Shown one piece after another: positions 1 to 7,467 of a stretch of DNA of 11,478 bases. A program made the position numbers and the translations under genes. Every line of letters starts with the position of its first letter. Position 1 is the stretch's first letter. The notes beneath the pieces are model-generated. The model was given only the letters and a program-made list of their open reading frames with translations. It did not search any database and had not been told where the DNA came from. Source of the DNA: Clostridiaceae bacterium (GTDB lineage: Bacteria > Bacillota > Clostridia > Oscillospirales > Acutalibacteraceae); the NCBI GenBank assembly GCA_016295355.1, contig JAEDLK010000038.1, forward strand, positions 1-11,478, read 5' to 3'.

Positions 1-347
1 TTCGTTTGGCGGGGCGAGGTCTGTTCGCCTTTTTCGTCGCCGAGCCGCTTAAAAAGATTTGGCGGAAATGATTTTCAAGTTGCTTTTGTGCGTGCTGTTC
101 TATAGCCAAGAGACTGCTTTCGTTTGGCGGGGCGAGGTTCGTCTGCTTTTTCCCCCACCGAGCCGCTTGAACATTCGTTTGGCGGGGCGAGGTCTGTTCG
201 CCTTTTTCGTCGCCGAGCCGCTTAAAAAGATTTGGCGGAAATGATTTTTAAGTTGATTTTGTGCGTGCTGTTCTATAACCAAGAAGTTGCTTTCGTTTGG
301 CGGGGCGTGGGCTTTACGCCTATCACCTTGCCGAGTCGCTTAAAAAG
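1..347. repeat. Array of four imperfect palindromic repeat modules
   Basis: Four modules begin with the same 16-base stretch (TTCGTTTGGCGGGGCG) at 1, 119, 174 and 292 and end with a CGAG/TCGCTT(A/G)AA arm, at about 1-56, 119-171, 174-229 and 292-347. Start spacing is 118, 55, 118. Bases 1-118 and 174-291 are a larger near-identical duplicated unit (period 173). In each module the outer arms TTTGGCGG and CCGCTTAAA can pair (one bulge, a G-T wobble). Modules 1 and 3 contain an inner stem GGCGA/TCGCC with a 7-base loop followed by five T; module 4 has GGCGT/ACGCC, a compensatory change. The last module's right arm codes for the final residues of the alpha/beta hydrolase. No credible gene lies in 1-322; short open frames there simply read through the repeats. 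Function is unknown. Confidence 0.85.
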
Positions 348-1252
348 TCAAGAACCAGTTGTTCATAGCGTGCTTGGTCGGTTAGGTAGCTAATGCCGTG
401 GCCGGCGTCCGGAAAGGTAGCCAGTTGTACCTTGTCGGGGTAGGTTTTTGCCAAGTAACGACTCATGTCACAGGGGACAAAGCGGTCATCCTCTCCGTGA
501 ATCACCAAAATCGGCACAGAAGCCGAGGCGACCGCCGACGGCACATCGGCCTGTTTCAGCGAAAAACCGCCGAACAAGGCTGCCCCGATATTGATGAACG
601 GATACAACAGAGTCGAGCACAAATGCACATCCCGACAGACTTTTTTGACAATGGCCACTGCCGAGGCGTAGGGGCAATCGGCAATCACCCCTTTGACCTG
701 TGACGGTAACGGCAGGCCGGTGGCCATCAGCACCGTTGAAGCTCCCATGGAAACACCGTACAAAAGGATTTGTGTTTGCGGACCGAATCGATCGATGATG
801 TAGTTTATCCAGCTTAAGCAGTCGTATCGTTCTTTCACGCCGAAGGTGATGGTATGGCCCTCGCTTAAGCCGTGGGCGCGCTGATCCGGCAACAGGACAT
901 TTTGACCGTGTGTCAGACAAAATTCGGCGGCTCCGCTGAAGTCGCGAATGCCGGTGGACCGGTACCCGTGAAAGCATAGGGCAACGGGCGCCCCCGGTTT
1001 GCTTTCATAATAGCGGGCTGCCAAGGATAACCCGTCAAAAGACGCGGTGTGGACGATCTCGGCCGGACGGGCAGCCAAACGGTTAATCATGGCAAGCATC
1101 ACATCACGCCGCTTCTCATATTGCTCACCGGGCGGAATACGGCGCACGGTGTTCTGCGTGCGGTCGGGAGAATGAAAGGCAATTCGGTAGCAGGTGTAGC
1201 AGGCGGCGAAGAAGGCCACCGAAAGAGCAAGAGCCATAAACAAAATGACCAT
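323..1252 (-). CDS. Membrane-anchored alpha/beta hydrolase
   Basis: A 309-residue serine hydrolase of the alpha/beta fold, resembling the YqkD-type hydrolases of Bacillota (family resemblance from memory). The first ~24 residues (MVILFMALALSVAFFAAC...) form a hydrophobic anchor, so the catalytic domain probably lies outside the membrane. Visible motifs: oxyanion-hole HGY (95-97), DQRAHGLSEG (123-132), nucleophile elbow GVSMGAS with Ser168, acid in HGEDDRFVP (Asp255 or Asp256), and His285 in DAGHG. I start at the ATG at 1252 because AAGGAG lies 7 bases upstream; an in-frame ATG at 1309 would add 19 basic residues but lacks this site. It is transcribed alone, 247 bases beyond the preceding leftward gene and past a terminator. 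Its last codons (FLSDSAR) lie in the right arm of the fourth repeat module. Substrate cannot be inferred. Confidence 0.9.
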   Translation of the reverse strand: MVILFMALALSVAFFAACYTCYRIAFHSPDRTQNTVRRIPPGEQYEKRRDVMLAMINRLAARPAEIVHTASFDGLSLAARYYESKPGAPVALCFHGYRSTGIRDFSGAAEFCLTHGQNVLLPDQRAHGLSEGHTITFGVKERYDCLSWINYIIDRFGPQTQILLYGVSMGASTVLMATGLPLPSQVKGVIADCPYASAVAIVKKVCRDVHLCSTLLYPFINIGAALFGGFSLKQADVPSAVASASVPILVIHGEDDRFVPCDMSRYLAKTYPDKVQLATFPDAGHGISYLTDQARYEQLVLDFLSDSAR

Positions 1253-1259
1253 AAGACAT

Positions 1260-1265
1260 CTCCTT
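1260..1265 (-). promoter_or_regulatory. Ribosome binding site that sets the hydrolase start
   Basis: CTCCTT on the plus strand reads AAGGAG on the coding strand, 7 bases before the ATG at 1250-1252. This favours the shorter 309-residue protein over the 328-residue open frame starting at 1309. Confidence 0.8.
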
Positions 1266-1331
1266 ATTTTAGTGCAAAAAAACCGTCGACCATTCGTTTG
1301 TTTAGCCACTGTCCCTTTATCCGATAGAGAG

Positions 1332-1360
1332 TTTTAACCAAAATAAAACAGACTATTCAA
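1332..1360 (-). promoter_or_regulatory. Possible promoter for the alpha/beta hydrolase
   Basis: On the minus strand TTGAAT (1355-1360) and TTAAAA (1332-1337) are 17 bases apart, in an AT-rich stretch about 80 bases upstream of the start. The -35 is good but the -10 matches TATAAT at only half its positions, so this is tentative. The rest of the 1253-1446 gap shows no gene or clear structure. Confidence 0.3.
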
Positions 1361-1446
1361 ATTTTGTGATTTTTATAGAAAAGGCGGCGGGGTGTGTCTT
1401 TCCAAGAGAAACGACAGAATTAGCCGATGGGTTTCATCATACGACA

Positions 1447-1490
1447 AAACGGTCGGGGTGGATAAAGTCCGTCACCGCCGACCGCTTTTT
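1447..1490 (-). terminator. Intrinsic terminator after the glycoside hydrolase gene
   Basis: CGGTCGG (1450-1456) pairs with CCGACCG (1478-1484), and GGTG (1457-1460) with CACC (1473-1476), with one bulged base and a 12-base loop. On the minus strand the stem is followed by TTTT, and on the plus strand by TTTTT, so it could act in both directions. It lies 10 bases past the stop of the leftward gene at 1500 and should end the ruvX-glycoside hydrolase transcript. Confidence 0.8.
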
Positions 1491-1499
1491 ATAAGTCGT

Positions 1500-3746
1500 T
1501 TAGTCTAATGCAAAGGTTTTTGTTTCGCCCTTTAGCATATCAAAGGAAATCTCGCTGACCTGTCGGCCGTAGCATTTTCTCTCGTAGACCTCGGTCGGGT
1601 CACAGGGCTTTTTGAAGATAAGCGTTTTTTTGCCGGTCGAGGCGGCATGAATGGTGATATAATGCGGTCCGGCATAAATCACATCGTCGCTGTCGCAATA
1701 AATGTGAACCCCGGCAAAGCGGGCGATTTCGCGCAAGGCGTCACAGCGCAGAGTGCGACTGCCGCAGTAAAACGACATCCAGCCGTCCTGCTTTTTGAAG
1801 GACAACGCCGGCATGGTCGGCTCCTGCAAATAGGTGGCCAGGGTTTCGGCTTTTTCGTCGGTGCAATAAAAGACCGGGTAGAGCAGTTGGGTGTTATCAA
1901 TCATATCTCGGTTGATGTTGTTTTGCATATACCGGTAGTTATAGCCGTAAATTTGACCGTGATCCAAGGCATCGGTAGCCGGATGCGGCGTGCCGTTAAT
2001 CTTAAATTTGGGTGTGACCACCTTTTGCTCACAGGTCATCTCCATACCGATTAAATCACGCATATGTTCGGTGCTGAAGTGCGGCTCGGCTTCGGGATCC
2101 AACACACCCGGAGCATACAGCCACAGCGCCACCGCATGATCTTTTTTCAGTTTGTCCTTAATGTCCTGACGCTCTTTTTCGGTTAACACATACACGTTGC
2201 AGAAAACATACAGCTTATAGGACGGCATATCGGGGAAGGACAAGTCATTGTGGAAATAGGAATCAGCCGAGGCACCGATTTTGGAAATCTCATAATCCCG
2301 CATAAATTCAATGGCCTGGAAGCTGGTCTTGCCCGACACGGCATTGATGCTCTCTTCATCGAAGATAAAGGCGATTTCGTTTTGCTTGCGGCGATCTTTT
2401 TCGTAAGATTCCCTGGCCAGCTCTTGCTGAACCTTGATAAGGGACAGGGTGTCTTTTGAACCGTATCGGCCGCCGCCGATATGCTGATCAAACCACCAAG
2501 CCTGTAAATCCTCACACAAATCACGGCCGAAGTCACGTTTCATGATGTTTACGGTGTCCTCGGGGGTAAAAACCTCATACAAATCACCGAAATAACTGTT
2601 TTCAGCATCGGTACGAGTGTCCTCCTCCACAATATACATCCGGTTGCGCAATCTAAAGGAGTCCACCGGTTCGCGCTGACCGGCAAAACCGCCTAACTGT
2701 CGGTTTTGGTACACACTGGGTGCGGCTAAAAAGTCCACCGAACCGCAGTCAAGCACCGGCACGGAACCGGCCGAAGTGGAGCCGTCGATGTAGTTCACAC
2801 AGCCACATGAGCCGTAGAACGCACCCACCAGTTTATTTTTATTGCGGTTTTTGATCAAATCCGCAAAATAGATGACACTTTTGGCTGTGCCCAAATGCCA
2901 AGCACGCAAATAGTCGTACATCCGCTTAGACTGATCCATATCGGTGAAGGTGCCCATATGGCTGCCCAAATGCGGCGGCGGTGAAGGGGGATCGCTGGGT
3001 TGGAAGTTTTTCGGATAGCGAATATGATAATCCACCGCGTCGGTGAAAACAAACTCCTCTTCTTTTGGTAGGCCCGGATGAGCAAAGGTGGCCGTTTCGT
3101 CATGCCAAGCCCTTTTCAGAGCTGCCTCATCGGGATAGGTTTCCCGTAAATATTCCTCAAAATTGCGGCGGAAGGCTTCACTGTAGTCACCTTGTCCGGC
3201 ACCCATGTAGTACCATTCCGAGGTGCCGCCGGCGGCCAAAAAGTACCCGATGATACGGTCGGCATAGGGCAATTTTTCCACCATATCGTAGGTTTCCATT
3301 AAGGCCTTGCCGGCATCTTCGCGCCACTTCTGTGAGCAGAGCGAATACATGGCCGGCATATCGCACAAATACGATTCCGTCCACAGCTCCACCGGCTTGC
3401 GACTGCCGTCCTCTCGCAGTAACAGCTCGTCGGGATGTTCTTTCATCCAGGAAAGCGGCGGATGCAGACCGATTCGCAACATCAAATAGGCATCCGGCAC
3501 GGCGGCCAGCACGGTTTCGGCCTCTTGCCTGAACTGTTCAAAGGCACCCGGTTTCAGCCATTCGGTATCACAAATCACAAAAAAGATACGAATGCCGGCT
3601 TCTCCTAACCGTTTGAAATAATCGTAGTCGGCCTCAATGTGATCAATCGCATTGGTGCGGATAGTGGCCAGCATGGGCGGATAAGGTTTTCCGTCAATCA
3701 TGATGGCCGGACTGCCGTTGTATGGTTCAACAATCGCTTTTGCCAT
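1500..3746 (-). CDS. Putative cytoplasmic glycoside hydrolase, beta-galactosidase-like (clan GH-A fold)
   Basis: A 748-residue protein with no signal peptide. The opening (MIDGKPYPPMLATIRT, residues 16-31) and the following blocks (IRIFFVICDTEWLKPGAF, LMLRIGLHPP) look like a TIM-barrel hydrolase of the GH42-like, trimerising type. Glu177 in GGTSEWYYMG is a candidate acid/base, and Glu374 or Glu375 in YIVEEDTRT a candidate nucleophile. Residues ~455-580 (NEIAFIFDEES... LYVFCNVYVLT...) resemble the Rossmann-like middle domain of GH42 enzymes, and the rest is probably a small beta domain. If so, it would cut imported oligosaccharides or glycosides in the cytoplasm, but I cannot assign a GH family number or substrate. 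AGAGG lies 7 bases before the ATG. It follows ruvX by 20 bases and ends at a terminator, so it is co-transcribed with a housekeeping nuclease. No transporter or sugar regulator is nearby. Confidence 0.75.
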   Translation of the reverse strand: MAKAIVEPYNGSPAIMIDGKPYPPMLATIRTNAIDHIEADYDYFKRLGEAGIRIFFVICDTEWLKPGAFEQFRQEAETVLAAVPDAYLMLRIGLHPPLSWMKEHPDELLLREDGSRKPVELWTESYLCDMPAMYSLCSQKWREDAGKALMETYDMVEKLPYADRIIGYFLAAGGTSEWYYMGAGQGDYSEAFRRNFEEYLRETYPDEAALKRAWHDETATFAHPGLPKEEEFVFTDAVDYHIRYPKNFQPSDPPSPPPHLGSHMGTFTDMDQSKRMYDYLRAWHLGTAKSVIYFADLIKNRNKNKLVGAFYGSCGCVNYIDGSTSAGSVPVLDCGSVDFLAAPSVYQNRQLGGFAGQREPVDSFRLRNRMYIVEEDTRTDAENSYFGDLYEVFTPEDTVNIMKRDFGRDLCEDLQAWWFDQHIGGGRYGSKDTLSLIKVQQELARESYEKDRRKQNEIAFIFDEESINAVSGKTSFQAIEFMRDYEISKIGASADSYFHNDLSFPDMPSYKLYVFCNVYVLTEKERQDIKDKLKKDHAVALWLYAPGVLDPEAEPHFSTEHMRDLIGMEMTCEQKVVTPKFKINGTPHPATDALDHGQIYGYNYRYMQNNINRDMIDNTQLLYPVFYCTDEKAETLATYLQEPTMPALSFKKQDGWMSFYCGSRTLRCDALREIARFAGVHIYCDSDDVIYAGPHYITIHAASTGKKTLIFKKPCDPTEVYERKCYGRQVSEISFDMLKGETKTFALD

Positions 3747-3766
3747 AAAGGTTCCTCTTTCTTTCG

Positions 3767-4219
3767 TTAGTTTTGCAGGTCTTTTGGGGTTTCGTTTCCG
3801 GGTTTATGATTTCTTCGCCAGGCAAGGTAGTCTTCTAAAATGATGACCGCCGACACGGCGTCCACTACCTGCTTGCGTTTTTTGCCTTTGGTGTCGGTGG
3901 TGTTAAGCATTTGATGTGCTATCACCGTGGTGCAGCGTTCGTCCCACAAGGTGACCGGTAAACCGCTGATTTCTTCAATGCTGTGGGCGGCGGCGGTGCA
4001 TTCCTCGGCTCTGAACCCAAGCGAGCCGTCCATGTTTTTGGGCAACCCGATCACAATCAGCTCGGCCCCGTAGGCCTTGGCTTTTTCGGCCACGGTTTGT
4101 GCCAAGCGCTGTGCATGATATTCGGTGATGACCTCTTTCGGAAACGCCATGCGTTCGTCCTTGTCGCAGATGGCCAGACCGGTACGGGCTTTTCCGAGAT
4201 CAACTGCCAGAATAATCAC
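3767..4219 (-). CDS. ruvX: RuvX/YqgF-family Holliday junction resolvase, pre-16S rRNA nuclease
   Basis: 150 residues, normal for the YqgF family (RNase H-like fold). Members are described as putative Holliday junction resolvases and as nucleases maturing the 16S rRNA 5' end. Visible motifs: AVDLGKARTGLAI with Asp7, VIGLPKNMDGSLG (56-68), LWDERCTT with Glu94, and VVDAVSAVIILEDYL with Asp120; these acidic residues are the expected metal ligands. It begins with GTG (4217-4219), preceded by AAGGGGG at 7-base spacing. It has its own strong leftward promoter and is followed after 20 bases by the glycoside hydrolase gene. In many Bacillota ruvX lies just downstream of alaS, with ireB between them; here ireB is absent and ruvX points away from alaS, suggesting a local inversion or rearrangement. 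Confidence 0.95.
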   Translation of the reverse strand: MIILAVDLGKARTGLAICDKDERMAFPKEVITEYHAQRLAQTVAEKAKAYGAELIVIGLPKNMDGSLGFRAEECTAAAHSIEEISGLPVTLWDERCTTVIAHQMLNTTDTKGKKRKQVVDAVSAVIILEDYLAWRRNHKPGNETPKDLQN

Positions 4220-4249
4220 CTAACAACCCCCTTTTCCTATAATGGGTTT

Positions 4250-4278
4250 ATTATAAAGCAACCGCCGAGAGTTTACAA
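4250..4278 (-). promoter_or_regulatory. Sigma-A promoter for ruvX
   Basis: On the minus strand TTGTAA (4273-4278) and TATAAT (4250-4255) are separated by exactly 17 bases. Transcription would begin near 4243, giving a leader of about 24 bases before the GTG start. Confidence 0.8.
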
Positions 4279-4343
4279 CCTTTTTTTGCCATCGTTCTCA
4301 CATTTTTACAGGTTCTTTGCCGACAGACCGGCATCTTTCTGAG

Positions 4344-4385
4344 CGCCCGGATTTTTTGACGGCAGGGCAAAGATTGCCCCGGGCG
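4344..4385. other. Nested inverted repeats between the ruvX and alaS promoters
   Basis: CGCCCGG (4344-4350) is a perfect inverse complement of CCGGGCG (4379-4385). Inside lies GGGCAA (4365-4370) / TTGCCC (4374-4379) with a 3-base loop; the two structures share base 4379. A smaller pair TGCCG/CGGCA lies at 4318-4333. The right arm ends 4 bases before the alaS -35 box. This could be an operator for one or both divergent promoters, or only a DNA hairpin; no regulator is identifiable. Confidence 0.55.
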
Positions 4386-4389
4386 ACAG

Positions 4390-4418
4390 TTGACAAACGC
4401 TGTCGGCAAGATTATAAT
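4390..4418 (+). promoter_or_regulatory. Consensus sigma-A promoter for the alaS operon
   Basis: TTGACA (4390-4395), a 17-base spacer and TATAAT (4413-4418): an exact match to the sigma-A consensus at both boxes with ideal spacing. The start site would be near 4425, leaving a leader of only about 27 bases. This rules out a T-box downstream of this promoter. Probably a strong constitutive promoter for the whole rightward cluster. Confidence 0.92.
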
Positions 4419-4451
4419 GATTCAGTATAAGTAGAAAGGCGTGGATGAATC

Positions 4452-7082
4452 ATGGAATGGACTTCACTAAACGATTTACGGGAAAAATATCTTTCCTTTT
4501 TTGAAAGCAAGGGACATTTGCGGTTGGGGAGCTTTTCGCTGGTTCCCGACCACGATAAATCCCTGTTGTTAATCAATTCGGGCATGGCTCCCATGAAAAA
4601 ATTCTTTACGGGTGAGGTTACACCGCCCCGCAATCGGGTAACCACCTGCCAAAAGTGCATTCGTACGCCCGATTTGGAGCGAGTGGGACACACCGCCCGT
4701 CACGGAACCTATTTTGAAATGCTGGGCAACTTCTCTTTCGGTGATTACTTCAAGAACGAAGCCATTCCGTGGGCTTGGGAATTTTTGACCGAAACGCTGG
4801 CCATTCCGGCCGAGCGTCTGTGGCCGAGCATCTACGAACAGGATGACGAAGCCTTTGAGATTTGGAACAAGGTTATCGGTGTGCCGGCCGAACGGATTGT
4901 CCGTCTCGGCAAAGAGGATAACTTTTGGGAGCACGGCACCGGCCCCTGCGGTCCGTGCAGTGAAATCTACTTTGACCGCGGTGAAAAATACGGTTGCGGA
5001 TCCCCTGACTGTAAGCCGGGCTGTGACTGCGACCGATATATGGAAATTTGGAACAATGTGTTCTCCCAGTTTAACAACATGGGTGACGGCAAGTATACCG
5101 AATTAAAGCAGAAAAACATTGATACCGGCATGGGACTGGAGCGGTTGGCCTGCGTGATGCAGGGGGTTGATAATATGTTTGAGGTTGACACCATCCGCAA
5201 CATCCTTAACCGTGTTTGCGAGTTGTCGGGCAAGGCCTACGGGAAGGATGCCGACAACGACGTTTCCATTCGTGCCGTGACCGACCACGCACGGGCGGCC
5301 ACCTTTATGATCAGCGACGGTATCATGCCGTCTAACGAGGGCCGTGGCTATGTGTTGCGCCGGTTGATTCGTCGGGCGGCCAGACATGGCAAGCTGTTGG
5401 GCATCAACAAACCCTTCCTGACCGATTTGTGCGAGGCGGTTATTCGCGAAAACAAGGCCGGCTATCCCGAGCTTATAGAAAAGGCCGAGCTCATCAAAAA
5501 GGTTTTGGCCACCGAGGAGGCCGCTTTCTCCAAGACCATTGACCAAGGCTTGTCGCTGATTGCCGAGCTGACCGAAAACGGCGGCACGGTGTCGGGCGAG
5601 GACGCCTTCCGGTTGTACGATACCTATGGGTTCCCGTTGGATTTGACCAAGGACATTTTGGCCGAAAAAGGCTTGCGTGTGGACGAGGAAACCTTTAACA
5701 AAAAAATGGAAGAACAACGCACCCTGGCAAGAGAAAGCCGTAAGGCCGGCGACAGCGAGTCCTGGAAGTCCAACGGACTGACCTTAGACGGTGTGGCGGC
5801 GACACAGTTCTGCGGTTACACCGATGAGGTTTGCACCGGCGAAGTGCTTTGCCTAATCCAAGACGGCCATCCCGTATCGAGCCTTGAAACCGGTGCTCAC
5901 GGTGCCGTTGTACTGGATAAAACCCCGTTTTACGGCGAGGGCGGCGGCCAGGTCGGCGATACCGGCGTTTTGGAAACGACCGGCTTCTCCTTTGTGGTTG
6001 AGGACACCAAGAAAACGGCCGACGGCGTGTATGTGCATTACGGTTTTGTCAGCGAGGGCGCTGTCACAGTCGGTCAGTCCTTAAATGCGGTGATTGATAC
6101 CGCTCGTCGCAATGCCATTCGCCGCAACCATACCGCGGCTCACCTGTTGCAGGCCGGACTTCGCAAGGTGCTGGGCACCCATGTCGAGCAAGCCGGTCAG
6201 TTGGTCAACGAAAAGGGCGTTCGGTTCGATTTTACTCACTTCTCGGCCATGACCGAGGACGAACTGGCTGAGGTGGAAACCTTTGTCAACGCCGTCGTTC
6301 TGTCGGGCGTGCCGGTCATCAGCGAGGAAATGCCCATTGAAGAGGCTCGCAAGAAGGGCGCTATGGCGCTGTTCGGCGAAAAGTACGGCGAAAGAGTACG
6401 GGTTGTCAGTGTCGGGGATTCTTCGGTGGAATTCTGCGGCGGTACGCATATTGATGCGGCATCCAAAATCGGTTTGTTCCGCATTCTTTCCGAGTCGGGC
6501 ATTGCCGCCGGTGTGCGTCGGATTGAGGCTGTAACGGGTCTCGGCGTTTTGGACACGCTGTCGCACTATCAAGAGTTGCTTAAAAAGACAGCCGCTGTTT
6601 CCAAATGCAACAATCTTGAAGAGCTGCCGGAGCATACCACGGCACTCTTGGAAAAGAATAAAGAGCTTGAGAAGAAGAACGCCGCATTGGAAAGCAAGAT
6701 TGCGGCATCAAAGGTGGATGAACTGTTGGTTTCGGCCGTAACGGTTGGCAAGGTGCGGGTGCTGTCGCAGTCGGTGGACGGCGCCTCGGCCGATGAACTG
6801 CGGCAGATGGCCGAAAAGCTCAAGGATGCTCATGCCGATATGGTCACGCTGTTGGCCGGTGTGAAGGACGGTAAACTGACCTTTTGCTGTGCCTGCGGTA
6901 AGGAGGCTGTGGCGGCCGGTGTATCGGCCGGTAAGCTCATCCGTGAAGTTGCCGTGATAGCCGGCGGTAACGGCGGCGGCCGTCCCGATTTTGCCATGGC
7001 CGGCGGTAAAGAGCCTGCGTTGGTCGGCCAAGCGGTGGCGGCTGTGACCGGACTGGTTGAAAAACTGTTAGGAGGCAACTAA
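4452..7082 (+). CDS. alaS: Alanyl-tRNA synthetase
   Basis: 876 residues, full length for AlaRS. It charges tRNA-Ala in the cytoplasm and hydrolyses mischarged tRNA. The class II aminoacylation core fills the N-terminal half (LVPDHDKSLLLINSGMAPMK at 30-49, HTARHGTYFEMLGNFSFGDY at 80-99, DTGMGLERL at 224-232). A Cys-rich segment (YGCGSPDCKPGCDC, 180-193) suggests an extra metal site, as in other Bacillota AlaRS. SDGIMPSNEGRGYVLRR lies at 288-304. The editing domain shows its zinc ligands: NHTAAHLL (His560, His564) and FCGGTH (Cys662, His666). A coiled-coil stretch (~730-756) leads to the DHHA1 domain ending in GGNGGGRPDFAMAGG (838-852). The ribosome binding site is modest: GAAAGG 12 bases before the ATG; no longer in-frame start exists because a stop lies two codons upstream. 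First gene of the rightward cluster. Confidence 0.98.
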   Translation: MEWTSLNDLREKYLSFFESKGHLRLGSFSLVPDHDKSLLLINSGMAPMKKFFTGEVTPPRNRVTTCQKCIRTPDLERVGHTARHGTYFEMLGNFSFGDYFKNEAIPWAWEFLTETLAIPAERLWPSIYEQDDEAFEIWNKVIGVPAERIVRLGKEDNFWEHGTGPCGPCSEIYFDRGEKYGCGSPDCKPGCDCDRYMEIWNNVFSQFNNMGDGKYTELKQKNIDTGMGLERLACVMQGVDNMFEVDTIRNILNRVCELSGKAYGKDADNDVSIRAVTDHARAATFMISDGIMPSNEGRGYVLRRLIRRAARHGKLLGINKPFLTDLCEAVIRENKAGYPELIEKAELIKKVLATEEAAFSKTIDQGLSLIAELTENGGTVSGEDAFRLYDTYGFPLDLTKDILAEKGLRVDEETFNKKMEEQRTLARESRKAGDSESWKSNGLTLDGVAATQFCGYTDEVCTGEVLCLIQDGHPVSSLETGAHGAVVLDKTPFYGEGGGQVGDTGVLETTGFSFVVEDTKKTADGVYVHYGFVSEGAVTVGQSLNAVIDTARRNAIRRNHTAAHLLQAGLRKVLGTHVEQAGQLVNEKGVRFDFTHFSAMTEDELAEVETFVNAVVLSGVPVISEEMPIEEARKKGAMALFGEKYGERVRVVSVGDSSVEFCGGTHIDAASKIGLFRILSESGIAAGVRRIEAVTGLGVLDTLSHYQELLKKTAAVSKCNNLEELPEHTTALLEKNKELEKKNAALESKIAASKVDELLVSAVTVGKVRVLSQSVDGASADELRQMAEKLKDAHADMVTLLAGVKDGKLTFCCACGKEAVAAGVSAGKLIREVAVIAGGNGGGRPDFAMAGGKEPALVGQAVAAVTGLVEKLLGGN

Positions 7083-7421
7083 ATGGATTGTTTGTTTTGC
7101 TCAATTGCCAATGGAACTGTGCCGAGCACCAAGATTTACGAAAACGAATCGGTTTATGCCTTTGCCGACATTGATCCGCAGGCTCCGTTCCATTGTATCA
7201 TCATTCCCAAAGCACATATTGACTCGGCGGCGGCTATTAACAAAGAAAACAGTGCCGTCATTGCCAAAATCTTTGAGGCGGCGGCCGAAATTGCTCGTGA
7301 GCAAAAACTCGAAAACGGCTTTCGCATCGTGACAAACTGCGGTCGGGACGGCGGACAGACGGTGGGACATTTGCATTTTCATATGTTAGCCGGGCGATTG
7401 CTGGCTTGGCCTCCGGGCTGA
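7083..7421 (+). CDS. HIT family nucleotide-binding hydrolase (HINT-like)
   Basis: 112 residues, the usual size of a HINT-type histidine-triad protein. These bind purine nucleotides and typically hydrolyse phosphoramidates such as AMP-lysine or aminoacyl-AMP; that would fit the neighbouring aminoacyl-tRNA synthetase, although this link is inference. The triad HLHFHML is at His96-His98-His100, preceded by GGQTVG and followed by the typical end LAWPPG. Cys3 and Cys6 with His45 match the zinc site found in some members. The ATG directly follows the alaS stop with no gap, and its AGGAGG (7070-7075) lies inside the last alaS codons at 7-base spacing, so the two are translationally coupled. Confidence 0.95.
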   Translation: MDCLFCSIANGTVPSTKIYENESVYAFADIDPQAPFHCIIIPKAHIDSAAAINKENSAVIAKIFEAAAEIAREQKLENGFRIVTNCGRDGGQTVGHLHFHMLAGRLLAWPPG

Positions 7422-7467
7422 ACGGTTTTTCAAAACCAATACTTGATAGACAGGAAGGATCGTTACA

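Noticed and set aside
59..282. Short open frames on both strands within the left repeats (about 60 residues each).
   Set aside because: They read through the palindromic repeat modules, have biased composition, no ribosome binding site and no family resemblance.
1..347. The left repeats as a CRISPR array.
   Set aside because: Spacing is irregular (118, 55, 118), the spacer-like part is itself duplicated, and no cas gene is present.
1290..1302. CATTCGTTTG near 1291, resembling the start of the left repeat module at 172.
   Set aside because: Only about ten bases match and the GGCGGGGCG core and right arm are missing; probably chance.
1253..1309. 19-residue N-terminal extension of the alpha/beta hydrolase.
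   Set aside because: A clear AAGGAG lies 7 bases before the internal ATG at 1252, and that ATG gives a normal membrane anchor.
4220..4451. A T-box riboswitch upstream of alaS.
   Set aside because: The promoter at 4390-4418 leaves only about 27 bases of leader, and no T-box consensus sequence is seen in the gap.
7424..7437. GGTTTT/AAAACC inverted repeat after the HIT gene as a terminator.
   Set aside because: The stem is short and AT-rich with a 2-base loop and no T run after it; the next gene has a good ribosome binding site shortly downstream.
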